A stretch of 64,000 nt of DNA from JABWBD01 sp040768665 (GCA_040768665.1 JAXGMN010000027.1:62001-126000), one strand, 5' to 3'. Numbered from the stretch's first letter, positions 25,322-35,136 are shown. A program made the numbers and translations. Notes: a model not told the origin generated them from the sequence alone.

Positions 25322-25756
25322 TCACATGCGCCCCTGCCGCGTTTTTTCGTTAGGAAGACGCGGACGAATACTGCGCCTTGAGTTTTGGACGCGCTCCCAG
25401 ACATCGTCCTTCATCCTGTATTTCCTCACGCCTCCAAGCATTCTGGCGAACACTGGGTCCGCCGCCGTCTGCACCTCGACCGCGTCGATGTAATCGCCGC
25501 CGTGCCAGCCCATCAAATGCTCCATCGGACCGGCAGCGATATGGCCCAACTCATCGTCTGACCGAGCTTGCGATACGGCGGCCTGAATGAATCGCCACTG
25601 CTGCTCGGGTGTAGCGGTGAAGTTCATCATCACGACCGACTGCCCCACGTCGGACTTCGCATCCTCGGGCGTGCCTCGCAATTCCGCCAGCCATTTCCGG
25701 GCAAACGCCTCCCAGTCTGACGGCTCTAGACGTTGCCAGCGATCATCGATTGGCAT
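25322..25756 (-). CDS. DUF6869-like protein
   Basis: 144 residues from ATG 25756 (a GTG two codons upstream is possible). It begins with a W-E-A-F-A-R-K-W-L-A-E-L helix. The centre is IAAGPMEHLMGWHGGDYIDA, followed by a DPVFARML motif. These match the pattern I recall for DUF6869 (family of unknown function found near polymorphic-toxin immunity genes). Soluble, about one domain. Confidence 0.6.
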   Translation of the reverse strand: MPIDDRWQRLEPSDWEAFARKWLAELRGTPEDAKSDVGQSVVMMNFTATPEQQWRFIQAAVSQARSDDELGHIAAGPMEHLMGWHGGDYIDAVEVQTAADPVFARMLGGVRKYRMKDDVWERVQNSRRSIRPRLPNEKTRQGRM

Positions 25757-25762
25757 GCGCAC

Positions 25763-26208
25763 ACCCTGGCCGAACGAGCGGTGTTATCTGACAGGCTCCG
25801 TGCAGGATAACGCGCCCACCTCTGAACCGCATCCTAGCGGCTAACCTCTGCATTGTAAAGCACTTGCGCGGCAGAGACTCTGCCGCCCCCCGCGCGATAT
25901 CCGGCACTCAGGCGAACTGCAAGCGGATCAACGACTTACAATGGTCCCGACATCTTTTCCGCCGGATTAGCACGGCACGCCGCTGCAGGATAAACGCGCA
26001 GATTCCTCCACCAGCAGGGTTTGCGGCAAATCGCCGGAACCCGCTTGCGATGTGTACATGGATTTAAGTAAAAAGATGTCCACATATCGTGGTCGGGTTC
26101 CCTGCTCGGTGATTCTTTCTGCGAAGGAGGCTGGCAACCATGGCAAGCGACGTTCACCCCTCGGTTCCGCCATCTGGGAGAGGAACAGGGGTCATCACTG
26201 ATTTTCTA
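25763..26208. other. Intergenic stretch
   Basis: 445 bases. CGGCAGAGACTCTGCCG at about 25869-25885 is a perfect 8-bp hairpin. An ATG at 26140 has a strong GAAGGAGG site but leads only to a 44-codon frame antisense to the end of the Imm21-like gene. Nothing else recognised. Confidence 0.4.
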
Positions 26209-26613
26209 TCATCCTTGCGGGGACGGCCGGGGCCGCGCATTGTCAAGGCCCAAAAAAGCCTTCAATCTCAGTGATATCCCCTCTGAGCCCTCTCGGCGAA
26301 CATCCACCGCGCCAGCTGATCCAGTGGGCGGCACCCAGGTGGTCTGCATGGGCATGTCGTCGAGCACCAGGGCCTCCCGTACTCCTACTGGAATCCGCCC
26401 GAGATAACCCCGAACAGCACAAGCGCGATCGTAGTCGGTGCGCTTTCCGCCCGGGCTAAATGACTTCTCCGTGCTTGGCCCTTCAATCTCATCAACTACA
26501 CCGCCCCATCTAGCCAGATCCCGTTCGTCCAACAACAGTAACGGACCACCTTCTGAGTAGACCCAAGGCAACATACTGGTACTCGATGTTCGGCTCACGA
26601 AATTGACTCCCAT
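26209..26613 (-). CDS. Imm21-like immunity protein
   Basis: 134 residues. The order WVYSEGGPLLLLDERDLARW, then TDYDRACAVRGYLGRIPVG, EALVLDDMPMQTTW is the pattern I know from Imm21 (polymorphic toxin immunity family): GGPLLLL near the N-terminus, a central DYDRAC and a late PxxTTW. No toxin gene or RHS-type partner is in the window, so it is an orphan immunity gene. The start is ATG 26613; ATG 26574 is an alternative. Confidence 0.65.
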   Translation of the reverse strand: MGVNFVSRTSSTSMLPWVYSEGGPLLLLDERDLARWGGVVDEIEGPSTEKSFSPGGKRTDYDRACAVRGYLGRIPVGVREALVLDDMPMQTTWVPPTGSAGAVDVRREGSEGISLRLKAFLGLDNARPRPSPQG

Positions 26614-27368
26614 CTAACCAAATTCACGGGGACGACTCGGCAGGATCACAGCTTGTTGACCGTCGGTGTCTACTGTTGCCAAGCCCGCACCTGTCCGCCC
26701 TGTACCCTAAAGCAATGGTCGCAATGCGGATAACCAACTTGCGACTGCCCTGGAAGAGCCATCGCATGCTCTTTCGCAGGGTCAGACTCTAAAAACTCAA
26801 TTTCGATGCGGAATCGATGCGGAAAAACTGAAGTTTTAGAGTCTGACCCCGCTGCTGGCCTTTGCGGAATCGATGCGGAAAAACTGAAGTTTTAGAGTCT
26901 GACCCCGCTGCTGGCCCCGTCGAGATCGGTATTCAAATAACATATCGTACCGTCCATCCCCCCGACACCTCCATGGACGAACGATCCGGTCCATCTCGCG
27001 ATGCTCGACCGAATCTCAACGCTGAACTGCCTCGCGGTCAGCCCCGGTACAATCGAATCGCGCACAACAGTCTCGCAGCAAAACCTGCCACGCCGCCACA
27101 CACCATGGAAATCACAATTGCACCACCCCCTGCCCTCGCCTGACACCGATCCCTCGCTCTGCTAAATGCAACAGCCCCCTCATGCGAGTGGCAAGCTCCG
27201 GCTGCTCCGCATCGCGTCTAACCCCCTGCCTCACAACCCCTTGCGTCACAACCTGCTTCTGTGCAACACTGCCGTAGTGCGTTGCGTAGCGCGGCCGCCC
27301 GTAGCGCATTGCCCCACCCGCGCATCTACCCCCATAGCCCCAAGTAAAAACAAAAAGGGAGTCATCCG
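26614..27368. other. Intergenic region upstream of the efflux operon
   Basis: 755 bases. The left half is occupied by the palindromic repeat at 26778-26915; the right half has no recognisable gene. Short GCGTAGCG and CCGTAGxGC words near 27275-27315 are directly repeated. The efflux promoter probably lies in the last 200 bases, but no clear box was seen. Confidence 0.4.
26778..26915. repeat. Palindromic repeat, AGACTCTAAAA class, with duplicated arm
   Basis: GGGTCAGACTCTAAAA (26779-26794) pairs with TTTTAGAGTCTGACCCC (from about 26834). The right arm plus its CGATGCGGAAAAACTGAAG leader is repeated once more with a period of 56 bp, ending near 26915. The left arm and the ATTTCGATGCGG loop match the copy at 13434-13488. 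Confidence 0.75.
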
Positions 27369-28460
27369 ATGACCAATCGCCTTGCTGCCTTGACTCGCTG
27401 GACGGGATGGATTGGCCGCGCCGCCGTCTTCATCATCTTCTCCGTTGGCGTCGTTCTCCTCCTGCTATGGCTCGCTGGAAAGTTCGAGCCAAAAGTCTCC
27501 GAAAACATCGCCGCCGCGGCCGGCACAACCCCGGAGATCGACGGGCAGATTGTACCCGTCCGCTCGATCTCCTTGCCCAGGGTCGAGTCCGCCGTCGGCT
27601 CCATCCGTGCCGTGCACGAAACCAGCATCGGCTCCAAGCTCCTTGCCCGCGTCGTCGAGGTCAATGTCAAGGCGGGCCAGCCCATCGAGTCCGGTGAAGT
27701 CCTCATCCGCCTCGATGACACCGACCTCCAGGCCAAGCTCCGCCAGGCCAAGGCAGCCCTCGCTTCTGCCGAAGCCACCCGCGCCCAGGCCGTTGCCGAC
27801 GAAAAACGCTACGCCCAGCTCGCCAAGGACCGCGTCGTCAGCCAGCAGGAATACGAGAAGATGGTCACCGCCGTGAAATCGGCCGAGGCCGAAGTCCGCC
27901 GCGCCGAAGAGACCATCAACGAACTGCAGGCCACCTTGGATTGGGCCACCATCCGCTCGCCCATCAACGGCATTGTCATCGACAAAAAGGTCGACGTCGG
28001 CGACATGGTCACCCCGGGTCAGACCCTCGTTACCCTTTTCGATCCCAAGCGGATGCAACTCGTCGCCTCCGTCCGCGAGTCGCTCGCGCACGAACTCTCC
28101 GTCGGACAGGACATCGGCGTCTACGTCGAGGGCCTCGGCAAGCATTGCAGCGGCACCGTCAGCGAGATTGTCCCCCAGGCCGAATCCGCCAGCCGCGCCT
28201 TCGAGGTCAAGGTTACGGGCCCCTGCCCTCCCGGCATCTACAGCGGCATGTTCGGCCGCATTCTCATCCCCCTCGATCAGGAGCAAGTCCTCGCCATTCC
28301 CAAAGAGGCCGTCCGCAGCGTTGGCCAGCTTGAGCTGGTCCAGGTCGTCCACGACGGTCACCCCAGCCGCCGCGCCATTCGCACCGGCCGTGAAATCGAC
28401 GGCCAACTGGAAGTCCTCTCCGGCCTCCGCGAAGCAGAACAAATCGTCGTCCCCAACTAG
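27369..28460 (+). CDS. RND efflux periplasmic adaptor (membrane fusion protein)
   Basis: 363 residues with AGGGAG upstream of ATG 27369. One N-terminal membrane anchor (about residues 17-37) is followed by a lipoyl half (GSKLLARVVEVNVKAGQPIE, GEVLIRLDD), a coiled-coil hairpin (about 115-195, rich in A, E, Q, K), the second lipoyl half (TIRSPINGIVIDKKVDVGD), beta-barrel and membrane-proximal domains (about 210-363). It bridges the pump to an outer-membrane channel. The pump gene follows 102 bases later; no TolC-type gene is adjacent. Confidence 0.93.
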   Translation: MTNRLAALTRWTGWIGRAAVFIIFSVGVVLLLLWLAGKFEPKVSENIAAAAGTTPEIDGQIVPVRSISLPRVESAVGSIRAVHETSIGSKLLARVVEVNVKAGQPIESGEVLIRLDDTDLQAKLRQAKAALASAEATRAQAVADEKRYAQLAKDRVVSQQEYEKMVTAVKSAEAEVRRAEETINELQATLDWATIRSPINGIVIDKKVDVGDMVTPGQTLVTLFDPKRMQLVASVRESLAHELSVGQDIGVYVEGLGKHCSGTVSEIVPQAESASRAFEVKVTGPCPPGIYSGMFGRILIPLDQEQVLAIPKEAVRSVGQLELVQVVHDGHPSRRAIRTGREIDGQLEVLSGLREAEQIVVPN

Positions 28461-28562
28461 TCGTTTAACCGCAGTGCCCAACGGGCCGCGCGTCGCACCC
28501 CAAACCCCGTCACCACCTCCCACCGCGCACCCCCAAAACACTGCCCATTTCCGAGCCCAACC

Positions 28563-31500
28563 ATGGCCGAGCCCCAACACCAATCCACCGCCCAGGAGCA
28601 CCACTTCACGAACAAGATCGTGAAGATGTTCCTTGAATCCAATCTCGCCCTGATCCTCATCCTCCTGGCTACCGTCCTCGGCCTTGCCGCCCTCGGCGTT
28701 ACGCCCCGCGAAGAGGATCCCCAGATCGTTGTCCCCCTGGCCGACGTCCACGTCAGCTTTCCCGGCCATTCCGCTGCCGAAGTCGAGCAACTGATCACCA
28801 CGCCACTCGAGAAGATCCTCTACCAGATCGACGGCGTCGAGTACGTCTATTCGATGAGCCGCGAGGACCAGGCGATCATCACCGTCCGCTACTTCGTCGG
28901 CGAGGATCGCGAGCGGAGCCTCGTCAAGCTCTACAAGAAGCTCGACGAGAACGTCGACATGATTCCGCCCGGCATCGGCGGTTGGGTGGTCAAGCCCGTG
29001 GAAATCGACGACGTCCCGGTCGTCACCCTCACGCTCACCAGCGGCTCCTCCGACGGCATGACCCTCCGCCGCGTCGCCGAAGAGCTCACCCAACGCCTCG
29101 CCTCGATCGATAATGTCTCCCGTGCCTACGTTGTCGGCGGCCGTGCCCGCGTGGTCCAGGTCCTCATGGACCCCGACCGCATGGCCGCCCACAACGTCTC
29201 CCCGGTTGAGCTCCAGCGTGCCATCCAGGCCGCCAATGTCCGCCGACAGGCCGGCGATTTCCGCGCTCGGGACCAGCTCATCCAGGTCGAGGCGGGCGAG
29301 CCGTTCGACAGCGCTGCCCAGTTGCGCGATCTTGTCGTCGGCGTTTTCGACGGCCGTCCTGTCTTTCTGAAAGACGTCGCCCGCATCGAAGACGGCCCCG
29401 AGGAAGTCGAAAGCTATGTACGCCACGGCTGGGGTCCGGCCCGCGGTTTCACCGAACACCACAACTTCCCCGGCACCGTCCTCGGTCGATCGCATGGCGA
29501 CGAGGCCCGCCCCGCCGACGATTCCACCTCGCAGCCCGCCGTCACCATCGCTATCGCCAAGAAAAAGGGCTCCAATGCCGTCTGGGTCGCGGAAGAAGTC
29601 ATCGAGCAGGCCGAAAAACTCCAGCGCGAGATCGTCCCCGACGACATGGACTTGGTCATCACCCGCAACTACGGCCTCACCGCCGACGAGAAGGTCAACG
29701 AGTTGGTCGAAGCCCTCGCCATCGCCGTCTTGCTCGTCGTTGCACTCTTGACCCTCGGTCTCGGCTGGCGTGAAGGCCTGGTCGTGGCCGTCGCCGTGCC
29801 GGTCGTCTTCGGCCTCACGCTCGCGGTCAACCTCATGCTCGGCTTCACCATCAACCGCGTAACGCTCTTCGCCCTCATCCTCTCCCTCGGCCTGCTCGTC
29901 GACGACCCGATTGTCGACGTCGAAAACATCACCCGCCATTTTGCGCTCCGCAAGAAGGCGACTCGCCGCATCGTGCTCGAAGCGGTCGCCGAGATTCGCC
30001 CGCCGCTAATCACCGCAACCCTGGCGGTGATCGTCAGCTTTCTCCCCATGTTCTTCATCACCGGCATGATGGGTCCCTACATGCGGCCGATGGCGCTGAA
30101 CGTCCCGGTGACGATGATCATGTCGATGGTGGTTGCCTTCACCATCACCCCGTGGCTCGCCTACCATTTCCTCCGCCGCAGGTACACCTCCGGCGACGTC
30201 TCCCACGCTCACGAGCCCGACGACCTCGAAGCCGTCAAACAGTCGCGTCTCTACAAAGTCTTCTATCCGCTCATGGCGCCGCTGCTCCGATCCCGCGCGG
30301 TCGCCTGGAGCTTTCTCCTGGTCATGGTCCTCCTGACCTTTGCGGCCATGGGCCTCGGGGTCTACCGGAGCGTTCCATTGAAAATGCTCCCCTTCGACAA
30401 CAAGAACGAGCTCCTCCTTGTCCTCGACTTCGAGGAAGGAACAACCCTGGAGCGCTCCGACGCCGCCGTTCGCGAGATGGAGGCCTACCTGGCCGGCGTC
30501 CCCGAGGTGTCCGACTATACCAGCTACGTCGGCATCGCGTCGCCCATGGATTTCAACGGTCTCGTCCGCCACTACTATCTACGCCGCGGAGACAACGTCG
30601 CCGAGCTGCGGATCAACTTCGCCGGCAAGAAGAACCGCGAACTGCAGAGCCACGCCATCGGCCTGCGGATGCGCGACAACCTGCAGGCCATCGCCGACCG
30701 CCACAATCTGCGGATGACGATCGTCGAGACTCCCCCGGGTCCGCCGGTGATTGCCAGCGTCGTCGCCGAGATCTACGGGCAGCCCGACCACACCTACGAA
30801 GACCTCCTCGCGGCCGCCGACACCGTCCGCGCCCGCATGAAGGTCGAGCCCGGCGTGGTCGACGCCGACGACGTCCGCGAAGCTCCTCAGCCCAAGCTGG
30901 TCTTCGTCACCGACAAAGAAAAGGCGGCCCTGGCCGGCATCTCTACCGACCGCATCGCCGCCACCCTCGAAACCCTGCTCGGCAGCGGCACGGTCGGCAT
31001 CATCCGCAGCGCAACCGAGCGCAACCCCTTGCGGATCGAGCTTCGCGTGCCTGTCGACCGGCGGACCAGTGCCGCCGACCTCGCTAAAGTCTACGTCAAG
31101 GGCGACACCGGTCAGCTCGTTCCCCTGGCCGAGCTTGGCGAGTGGACCACGGCCCGCGTCGACCAGATGATCTACCACAAGAACCTCCACCGCGTCGCCT
31201 ACGTCTTCGCCGAAACCGCCGGTCGCCCGCCGGCCGACGTCGTCGTCGACATCCTGGCCGACCAAACCTCAGCTCCGCCTCCCAGCGCCGAAGTCGATCA
31301 AGTCGGCAGCGGTTGGCTATTCCCCAGCGAGCCCCGCCCCGTCGACCAGCGCAGCTTCGTCTCCAACGGCAGCGGCGTCCTTTGGGGCCTCCCCGCGGGC
31401 TTCACGGTCGATTTCGCCGGCGAAGGCGAATGGAAGATCACACTGGACGTCTTCCGCGACCTCGGCATCGCCTTCGGCTTGGCGATGATCGGCATCTACG

Positions 31501-32066
31501 TCCTCCTGGTCGGCCAGACCGGTTCGTTCGCCATCCCGATCGTTGTGATGCTTGCCATTCCGCTCACCGTCCTCGGCGTGTTGCCCGGCTTCTGGTTGCT
31601 CAACGCAACCAGCGCCCAGTACGTCGGCGGCTATCTCGATCCGGTCTACTTCACGGCCACCGGCATGATCGGCATGATCGCCTTGGCAGGAATCGTTACA
31701 CGCGACTCGATCATCCTGGTCGACTTCATCCACCTCTCGCTCAGCCGCGGCCGATCCTTGTTCGACGCCGTCATGGAAAGCCGCGTCGTCCGTCTCCGCC
31801 CCATCCTCTTGACCACCTTGACTGCAATGCTCGGCGCGGTGCCGATCATCATCGACCCCATCTTCTCCGGCCTTGCCTGGTCGCTGATCTTCGGCCTCTT
31901 CGCCTCCACCCTCTTCACCCTCTTCGTGATCCCGGTGGCCTATTGGCTCCTCTACGCCAACACCCCCGGCCACGGCATGCCCACCTCACTCATGGACGAA
32001 GAAGAAGCCTTACCGGCACCAAGCAATGGCCAAGCCGAAAAGCAAGAACATCTCGCGACCGTCTAA
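28563..32066 (+). CDS. RND efflux pump inner-membrane transporter
   Basis: 1167 residues, about 100 longer than typical AcrB-type pumps. It shows the first helix (LALILILLATVLGLAALGV), the large porter loop, the TM4 proton-relay motif LSLGLLVDDPIVDVENI with its paired aspartates, and the second-half equivalents (ALAGIVTRDSIILVDFIHL; RLRPILLTTLTAMLGAVPII). Substrate class, drug or metal, is not clear from the motifs. It forms a two-gene operon with the adaptor upstream. Its stop is followed within 10 bases by a copy of the large palindromic element. A stop-free antisense frame within it is a composition artefact. Confidence 0.95.
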   Translation: MAEPQHQSTAQEHHFTNKIVKMFLESNLALILILLATVLGLAALGVTPREEDPQIVVPLADVHVSFPGHSAAEVEQLITTPLEKILYQIDGVEYVYSMSREDQAIITVRYFVGEDRERSLVKLYKKLDENVDMIPPGIGGWVVKPVEIDDVPVVTLTLTSGSSDGMTLRRVAEELTQRLASIDNVSRAYVVGGRARVVQVLMDPDRMAAHNVSPVELQRAIQAANVRRQAGDFRARDQLIQVEAGEPFDSAAQLRDLVVGVFDGRPVFLKDVARIEDGPEEVESYVRHGWGPARGFTEHHNFPGTVLGRSHGDEARPADDSTSQPAVTIAIAKKKGSNAVWVAEEVIEQAEKLQREIVPDDMDLVITRNYGLTADEKVNELVEALAIAVLLVVALLTLGLGWREGLVVAVAVPVVFGLTLAVNLMLGFTINRVTLFALILSLGLLVDDPIVDVENITRHFALRKKATRRIVLEAVAEIRPPLITATLAVIVSFLPMFFITGMMGPYMRPMALNVPVTMIMSMVVAFTITPWLAYHFLRRRYTSGDVSHAHEPDDLEAVKQSRLYKVFYPLMAPLLRSRAVAWSFLLVMVLLTFAAMGLGVYRSVPLKMLPFDNKNELLLVLDFEEGTTLERSDAAVREMEAYLAGVPEVSDYTSYVGIASPMDFNGLVRHYYLRRGDNVAELRINFAGKKNRELQSHAIGLRMRDNLQAIADRHNLRMTIVETPPGPPVIASVVAEIYGQPDHTYEDLLAAADTVRARMKVEPGVVDADDVREAPQPKLVFVTDKEKAALAGISTDRIAATLETLLGSGTVGIIRSATERNPLRIELRVPVDRRTSAADLAKVYVKGDTGQLVPLAELGEWTTARVDQMIYHKNLHRVAYVFAETAGRPPADVVVDILADQTSAPPPSAEVDQVGSGWLFPSEPRPVDQRSFVSNGSGVLWGLPAGFTVDFAGEGEWKITLDVFRDLGIAFGLAMIGIYVLLVGQTGSFAIPIVVMLAIPLTVLGVLPGFWLLNATSAQYVGGYLDPVYFTATGMIGMIALAGIVTRDSIILVDFIHLSLSRGRSLFDAVMESRVVRLRPILLTTLTAMLGAVPIIIDPIFSGLAWSLIFGLFASTLFTLFVIPVAYWLLYANTPGHGMPTSLMDEEEALPAPSNGQAEKQEHLATV

Positions 32067-32074
32067 CACCATCA

Positions 32075-32174
32075 GCGTTCACGGGCGGAAGAGAGGGGAA
32101 CAGGTCCATTTTTCGGCCAACGTCTTTGGCACCAAAAAATGGACCAGTTTCCGGCCGTACGCGTGAACGGTTAC
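32075..32174. repeat. Palindromic element, copy 1
   Basis: Read on the minus strand it starts GTAACCGTTCACGCG and ends CCGCCCGTGAACGC, with inner arms GGTCCATTTTTTGG and GGCCGAAAAATGGACC. About 100 bp; the inner loop is shorter than in copy 4 and the arm next to the pump gene is eroded. It follows the pump stop codon directly and could act as a transcript 3' structure. Confidence 0.8.
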
Positions 32175-32291
32175 CTAACGCCAGGCGGTGTGCCACTGCT
32201 TGTGATTGGAAGGGCTATCCACTCACATACGCTTACCACAATCACAAGCAGTGTGAGCGGCGGCTTGGTCTACGACTACCGGACTCCCTGT

Positions 32292-32723
32292 TCACACCTG
32301 CCTCTCACTCCCTTCGCCCGCCCCCTTCCCCCGAATGATCCAACAAGAAGGATGCGAACTCAATCCAATATGCGGATAGTAGCTCGCCGCCTTGGGCGCC
32401 GCCAGCAGAATTAGCGTCGTCGCCGGTCCAGCCATCTCATGCGTACGCCGGATCAACTCCCGGCCAATCCCCCGTCGCTGGTACGCAACGTCGACCGCCA
32501 GGTCCGACAGATACGTGCAGTAGCTGAAATCCGTAATTGCCCTCGCCACCCCGACGAGCTTCCCATCGGCGCGCGCCGTGACAATCACATCCGCATGCTT
32601 GAGCATGCCGTTGATCGTATCCGGCTGGTCGACCGGCCGTCGCTCAGCGAGCGTGGAACGGCGCAGCAGATCGATGAACTCGTCCGCCGACACGTCCCGC
32701 TCTTCGGCATAAGACACATCCAT
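32292..32723 (-). CDS. GNAT-family N-acetyltransferase
   Basis: 143 residues. Motif A, LAVDVAYQRRGIGRELIRR, with the acetyl-CoA loop Q-R-R-G-I-G, lies near residue 80, preceded by the strand IVTARADGKLVGVARA. It is followed by LILLAAPKAASYYPHIGL, typical of small GNATs that acetylate amines or peptide N-termini. It starts 33 bases after the metallo-hydrolase stop and is the last gene of the pgi operon. Substrate unknown. Confidence 0.88.
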   Translation of the reverse strand: MDVSYAEERDVSADEFIDLLRRSTLAERRPVDQPDTINGMLKHADVIVTARADGKLVGVARAITDFSYCTYLSDLAVDVAYQRRGIGRELIRRTHEMAGPATTLILLAAPKAASYYPHIGLSSHPSCWIIRGKGAGEGSERQV

Positions 32724-32756
32724 CCGTCCGCCACCCTGCGTTCCTGCTCGGCCGCG

Positions 32757-33440
32757 CTACAGCGCAATCTTCTCCCCCGGCTCGATCACGATCGGTTCGG
32801 CCTGCGTCTCCCGCCGGACCCGCTCGGCCCATCCCTTCGCATCCTGCTCGATCAGCGGCCACGTCCCGCGATGCACCGGCACCACGCGCTTCGGCTCGAT
32901 CAGTTTCACCGCTTCCAGCGCATCTTCCGGCCCCATCGTGAAATTGTCTCCGATCGGCAGCACCGCCAGCGCGATCCCCGCTGCGCCGATCAGCTTCATG
33001 TCGTAGAAAAGTCCCGTATCGCAGGCGAAGTACACATTCCCTTCCGGAAACGACACGACAAAACCCGCCGCCGCCCCGCCGTTCGACCCGTCCGGCATCG
33101 TCGACGTGTGCTGCGCAATCGTCATCTTCACCCGCCCGAACGGAAACGGAAAGCTCCCGCCGATATTCATCGGATGGTTCTTATCCACTCCCCTCTTGGT
33201 GAACCACTGGCAGACTTCGAAACACGAGATCAGCGTGGCGCCCGTCCGCTTGGCAATCCGCTCCACGTCCGTCACGTGATCGAAGTGGCCGTGCGAAGCC
33301 AGAATGAAGTCCGCCGGCACCTCGTCCGCCTTCATCGAAGCAGTCGGCGAGTCGGTCAGAAACGGGTCAAGGACAATATGATGCCCGCCCGCGGCGATCA
33401 GCCAGCTCCCATGTCCCAGCCAGGTCAGTTCCGTCGCCAT
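32757..33440 (-). CDS. UPF0173 metallo-beta-lactamase-fold hydrolase
   Basis: 227 residues. The metal-binding motif H50-G-H52-F-D54-H55 is complete, with LGHGSWLI near the N-terminus and ACDTGLF for the next ligand, as in UPF0173 (YtkL-like) proteins of about 225 residues. The usual late histidine is in VPVHRGTWPLIEQD. The gene starts three bases after the pgi stop and its ribosome-binding site (AAAGGAGAG) lies within the end of pgi, so the two are coupled. Substrate unknown. Confidence 0.92.
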   Translation of the reverse strand: MATELTWLGHGSWLIAAGGHHIVLDPFLTDSPTASMKADEVPADFILASHGHFDHVTDVERIAKRTGATLISCFEVCQWFTKRGVDKNHPMNIGGSFPFPFGRVKMTIAQHTSTMPDGSNGGAAAGFVVSFPEGNVYFACDTGLFYDMKLIGAAGIALAVLPIGDNFTMGPEDALEAVKLIEPKRVVPVHRGTWPLIEQDAKGWAERVRRETQAEPIVIEPGEKIAL

Positions 33441-33443
33441 CCA

Positions 33444-34865
33444 TTACTCTCCTTTCAGAATCGCCTTCATGTTCTTCTTGTACGCTTCCACCCCGGGTTG
33501 CCCGTAAGGATTGATCCCGATCAGTCGCCCCTCGACCGCCGTGGCCAGCATCATCATTTGGAAGAACTGCCCCAGCGCCGACTCGTCGAGCGGTTCCAGC
33601 CGAATGTCCGCCGTCGGCCGCCGGCCATCGCGGTAGGCCCGGTTCGTCCCGCGGAACGCCGCTTCCAGGATCTCCGGCACCGTCGTTCCCGCCAACTCGT
33701 TCAGCTTATCCTGGTTCAAGTCCGATTTTTCGATCGTCAGCACCCCCGGATGGTACCGCTGGCCGACGAGGTTCGTAATCAGCTTGTTGCGAGCGCCCTC
33801 CTGGTGTTGCTGGCCCCGCGAATGCAGATCCCGCGTATTGACCACCGTCAGCGGCAAGGCCCCCTGCCCGTCTTTGCCCAGGCTCTCGGCGAGCAACTGA
33901 TCGTACCACAGCCCGACCGACTCCAGCCCTTTGCCCCAAGTCGACAGCACCCGCACGTTCGCTCCGCGCCGCGTCTCCATCAAATGGCAGACGCCCACGT
34001 AATCCAGCACCGGATTGTTCCCCGGCGGATCCTCGCGGAAACGCCGGTTCATTTCCGCAGCCCCTCGAAGCAGCTTGACCATGTCCAGCCCCATCACCAC
34101 ACCCGGCAAAAGCCCCGCGGCCGAAAGCACCGAGAACCGCCCGCCGACACCGTCCGGAATGTCGAAAACATCCGGTGCCTGCAGAGCCTTGGCCAACTCG
34201 CGGAGCCGCCCCGACTGTCCGGTGATTGGCACGACCCGTTGGCGAACCTTTTCCATATCCCCGCCGCACGCCTGGCGAAGCACCTCCAGGAACAGCCGCA
34301 GCGCGACCGCGGTCTCCAAGGTTTCCCCACCCTTGCTGATCACGATGATCGCCCAGTCATCCGCGGCATGTTCCGTGGTCAGCAGATCCATCAGCCCAAG
34401 CATCGCCGTGTTGTCCGCGTTGTTCCCCTCAAAATAGACCCGGGGATGATCGTCGCGGGCGATCCGCGGCATTTCGTTGTGGTACGGGTGGCAACATGCC
34501 TCGAACATCGCGCGGGCACCCATATAGGAGCCGCCGATCCCGAGAATCACCACTCGGTCCACCATCGCCCGGAGCCGCTTGCCCAAGGCAAGAATTTGCC
34601 CCAACTCACTCTTCTCGCCTCGTTCGTCGTATTCCCTAAGCAGCCGCTCGGGCAGATCCGTGAAGCCCGCATCCAGCGGCCGTTTTTCCTCCGGAATCGG
34701 ATCCCCTCGATGCCACAAGTCCAGGTCCGCCAGCACCTCGGCGCGGGCGGCTTCCAGCCGTGGAGCGAGCCATTTCAAGTCGGCCGGCGACAGGCCGGTC
34801 TCCGGCATCATTACGCCAGATGGATCATACTCGAGAGAACTGAGTGTCTTGTCGTCGGTGGCCAT
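33444..34865 (-). CDS. pgi: Glucose-6-phosphate isomerase
   Basis: 473 residues, within the short bacterial PGI range. It interconverts glucose 6-phosphate and fructose 6-phosphate in the cytosol. The sugar-phosphate-binding SIS fold shows VILGIGGSYMGARAMFEA and VISKGGETLETAVALRL; the later GKGLESVGLWYDQLLAESLG and QHQEGARNKL carry the family signature and active-site histidine. It is the first gene of a three-gene operon and is divergent from apgM, so two glycolytic genes share one control region (34866-35136). Confidence 0.95.
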   Translation of the reverse strand: MATDDKTLSSLEYDPSGVMMPETGLSPADLKWLAPRLEAARAEVLADLDLWHRGDPIPEEKRPLDAGFTDLPERLLREYDERGEKSELGQILALGKRLRAMVDRVVILGIGGSYMGARAMFEACCHPYHNEMPRIARDDHPRVYFEGNNADNTAMLGLMDLLTTEHAADDWAIIVISKGGETLETAVALRLFLEVLRQACGGDMEKVRQRVVPITGQSGRLRELAKALQAPDVFDIPDGVGGRFSVLSAAGLLPGVVMGLDMVKLLRGAAEMNRRFREDPPGNNPVLDYVGVCHLMETRRGANVRVLSTWGKGLESVGLWYDQLLAESLGKDGQGALPLTVVNTRDLHSRGQQHQEGARNKLITNLVGQRYHPGVLTIEKSDLNQDKLNELAGTTVPEILEAAFRGTNRAYRDGRRPTADIRLEPLDESALGQFFQMMMLATAVEGRLIGINPYGQPGVEAYKKNMKAILKGE

Positions 34866-35136
34866 GGCACATCAAGGGGGTTAGAGGGCTCGGATCAGCG
34901 AGAAACGCGCAATTCGGCAGTGCATTCTAGCGCAAGGCAGCTCGCGGCTAGCCGGCAAAGTGAGCAGAATACCGCATCGACCCGCCGCCTTCCAGAGCCT
35001 ACCACCCGAAGTCGCCGAGGAAACCACCACTTTGCGGCCCCCATTGCAAATCGCAACTTTTGCTGGACACTATCAAAGCTGCTCAAAAATTCGACAACCG
35101 ATTTCTCGACCGCCACTCAAGCAGGATAGCGCCATC

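Noticed and set aside
26140..26280. 44-codon frame with a strong ribosome-binding site
   Set aside because: It is antisense to the end of the Imm21-like gene, has no recognisable features and sits in decayed DNA.
27465..29939. An 824-codon open frame on the minus strand across the efflux genes
   Set aside because: It is antisense to clear RND adaptor and pump genes, is rich in D, G, V and A from reversed GC-rich codons, and has no recognisable protein.
32439..35129. An 896-codon plus-strand frame opposite the GNAT, UPF0173 and pgi genes
   Set aside because: Composition is dominated by R, H, P and Q and mirrors the third-position bias of the real genes; no motif is present.
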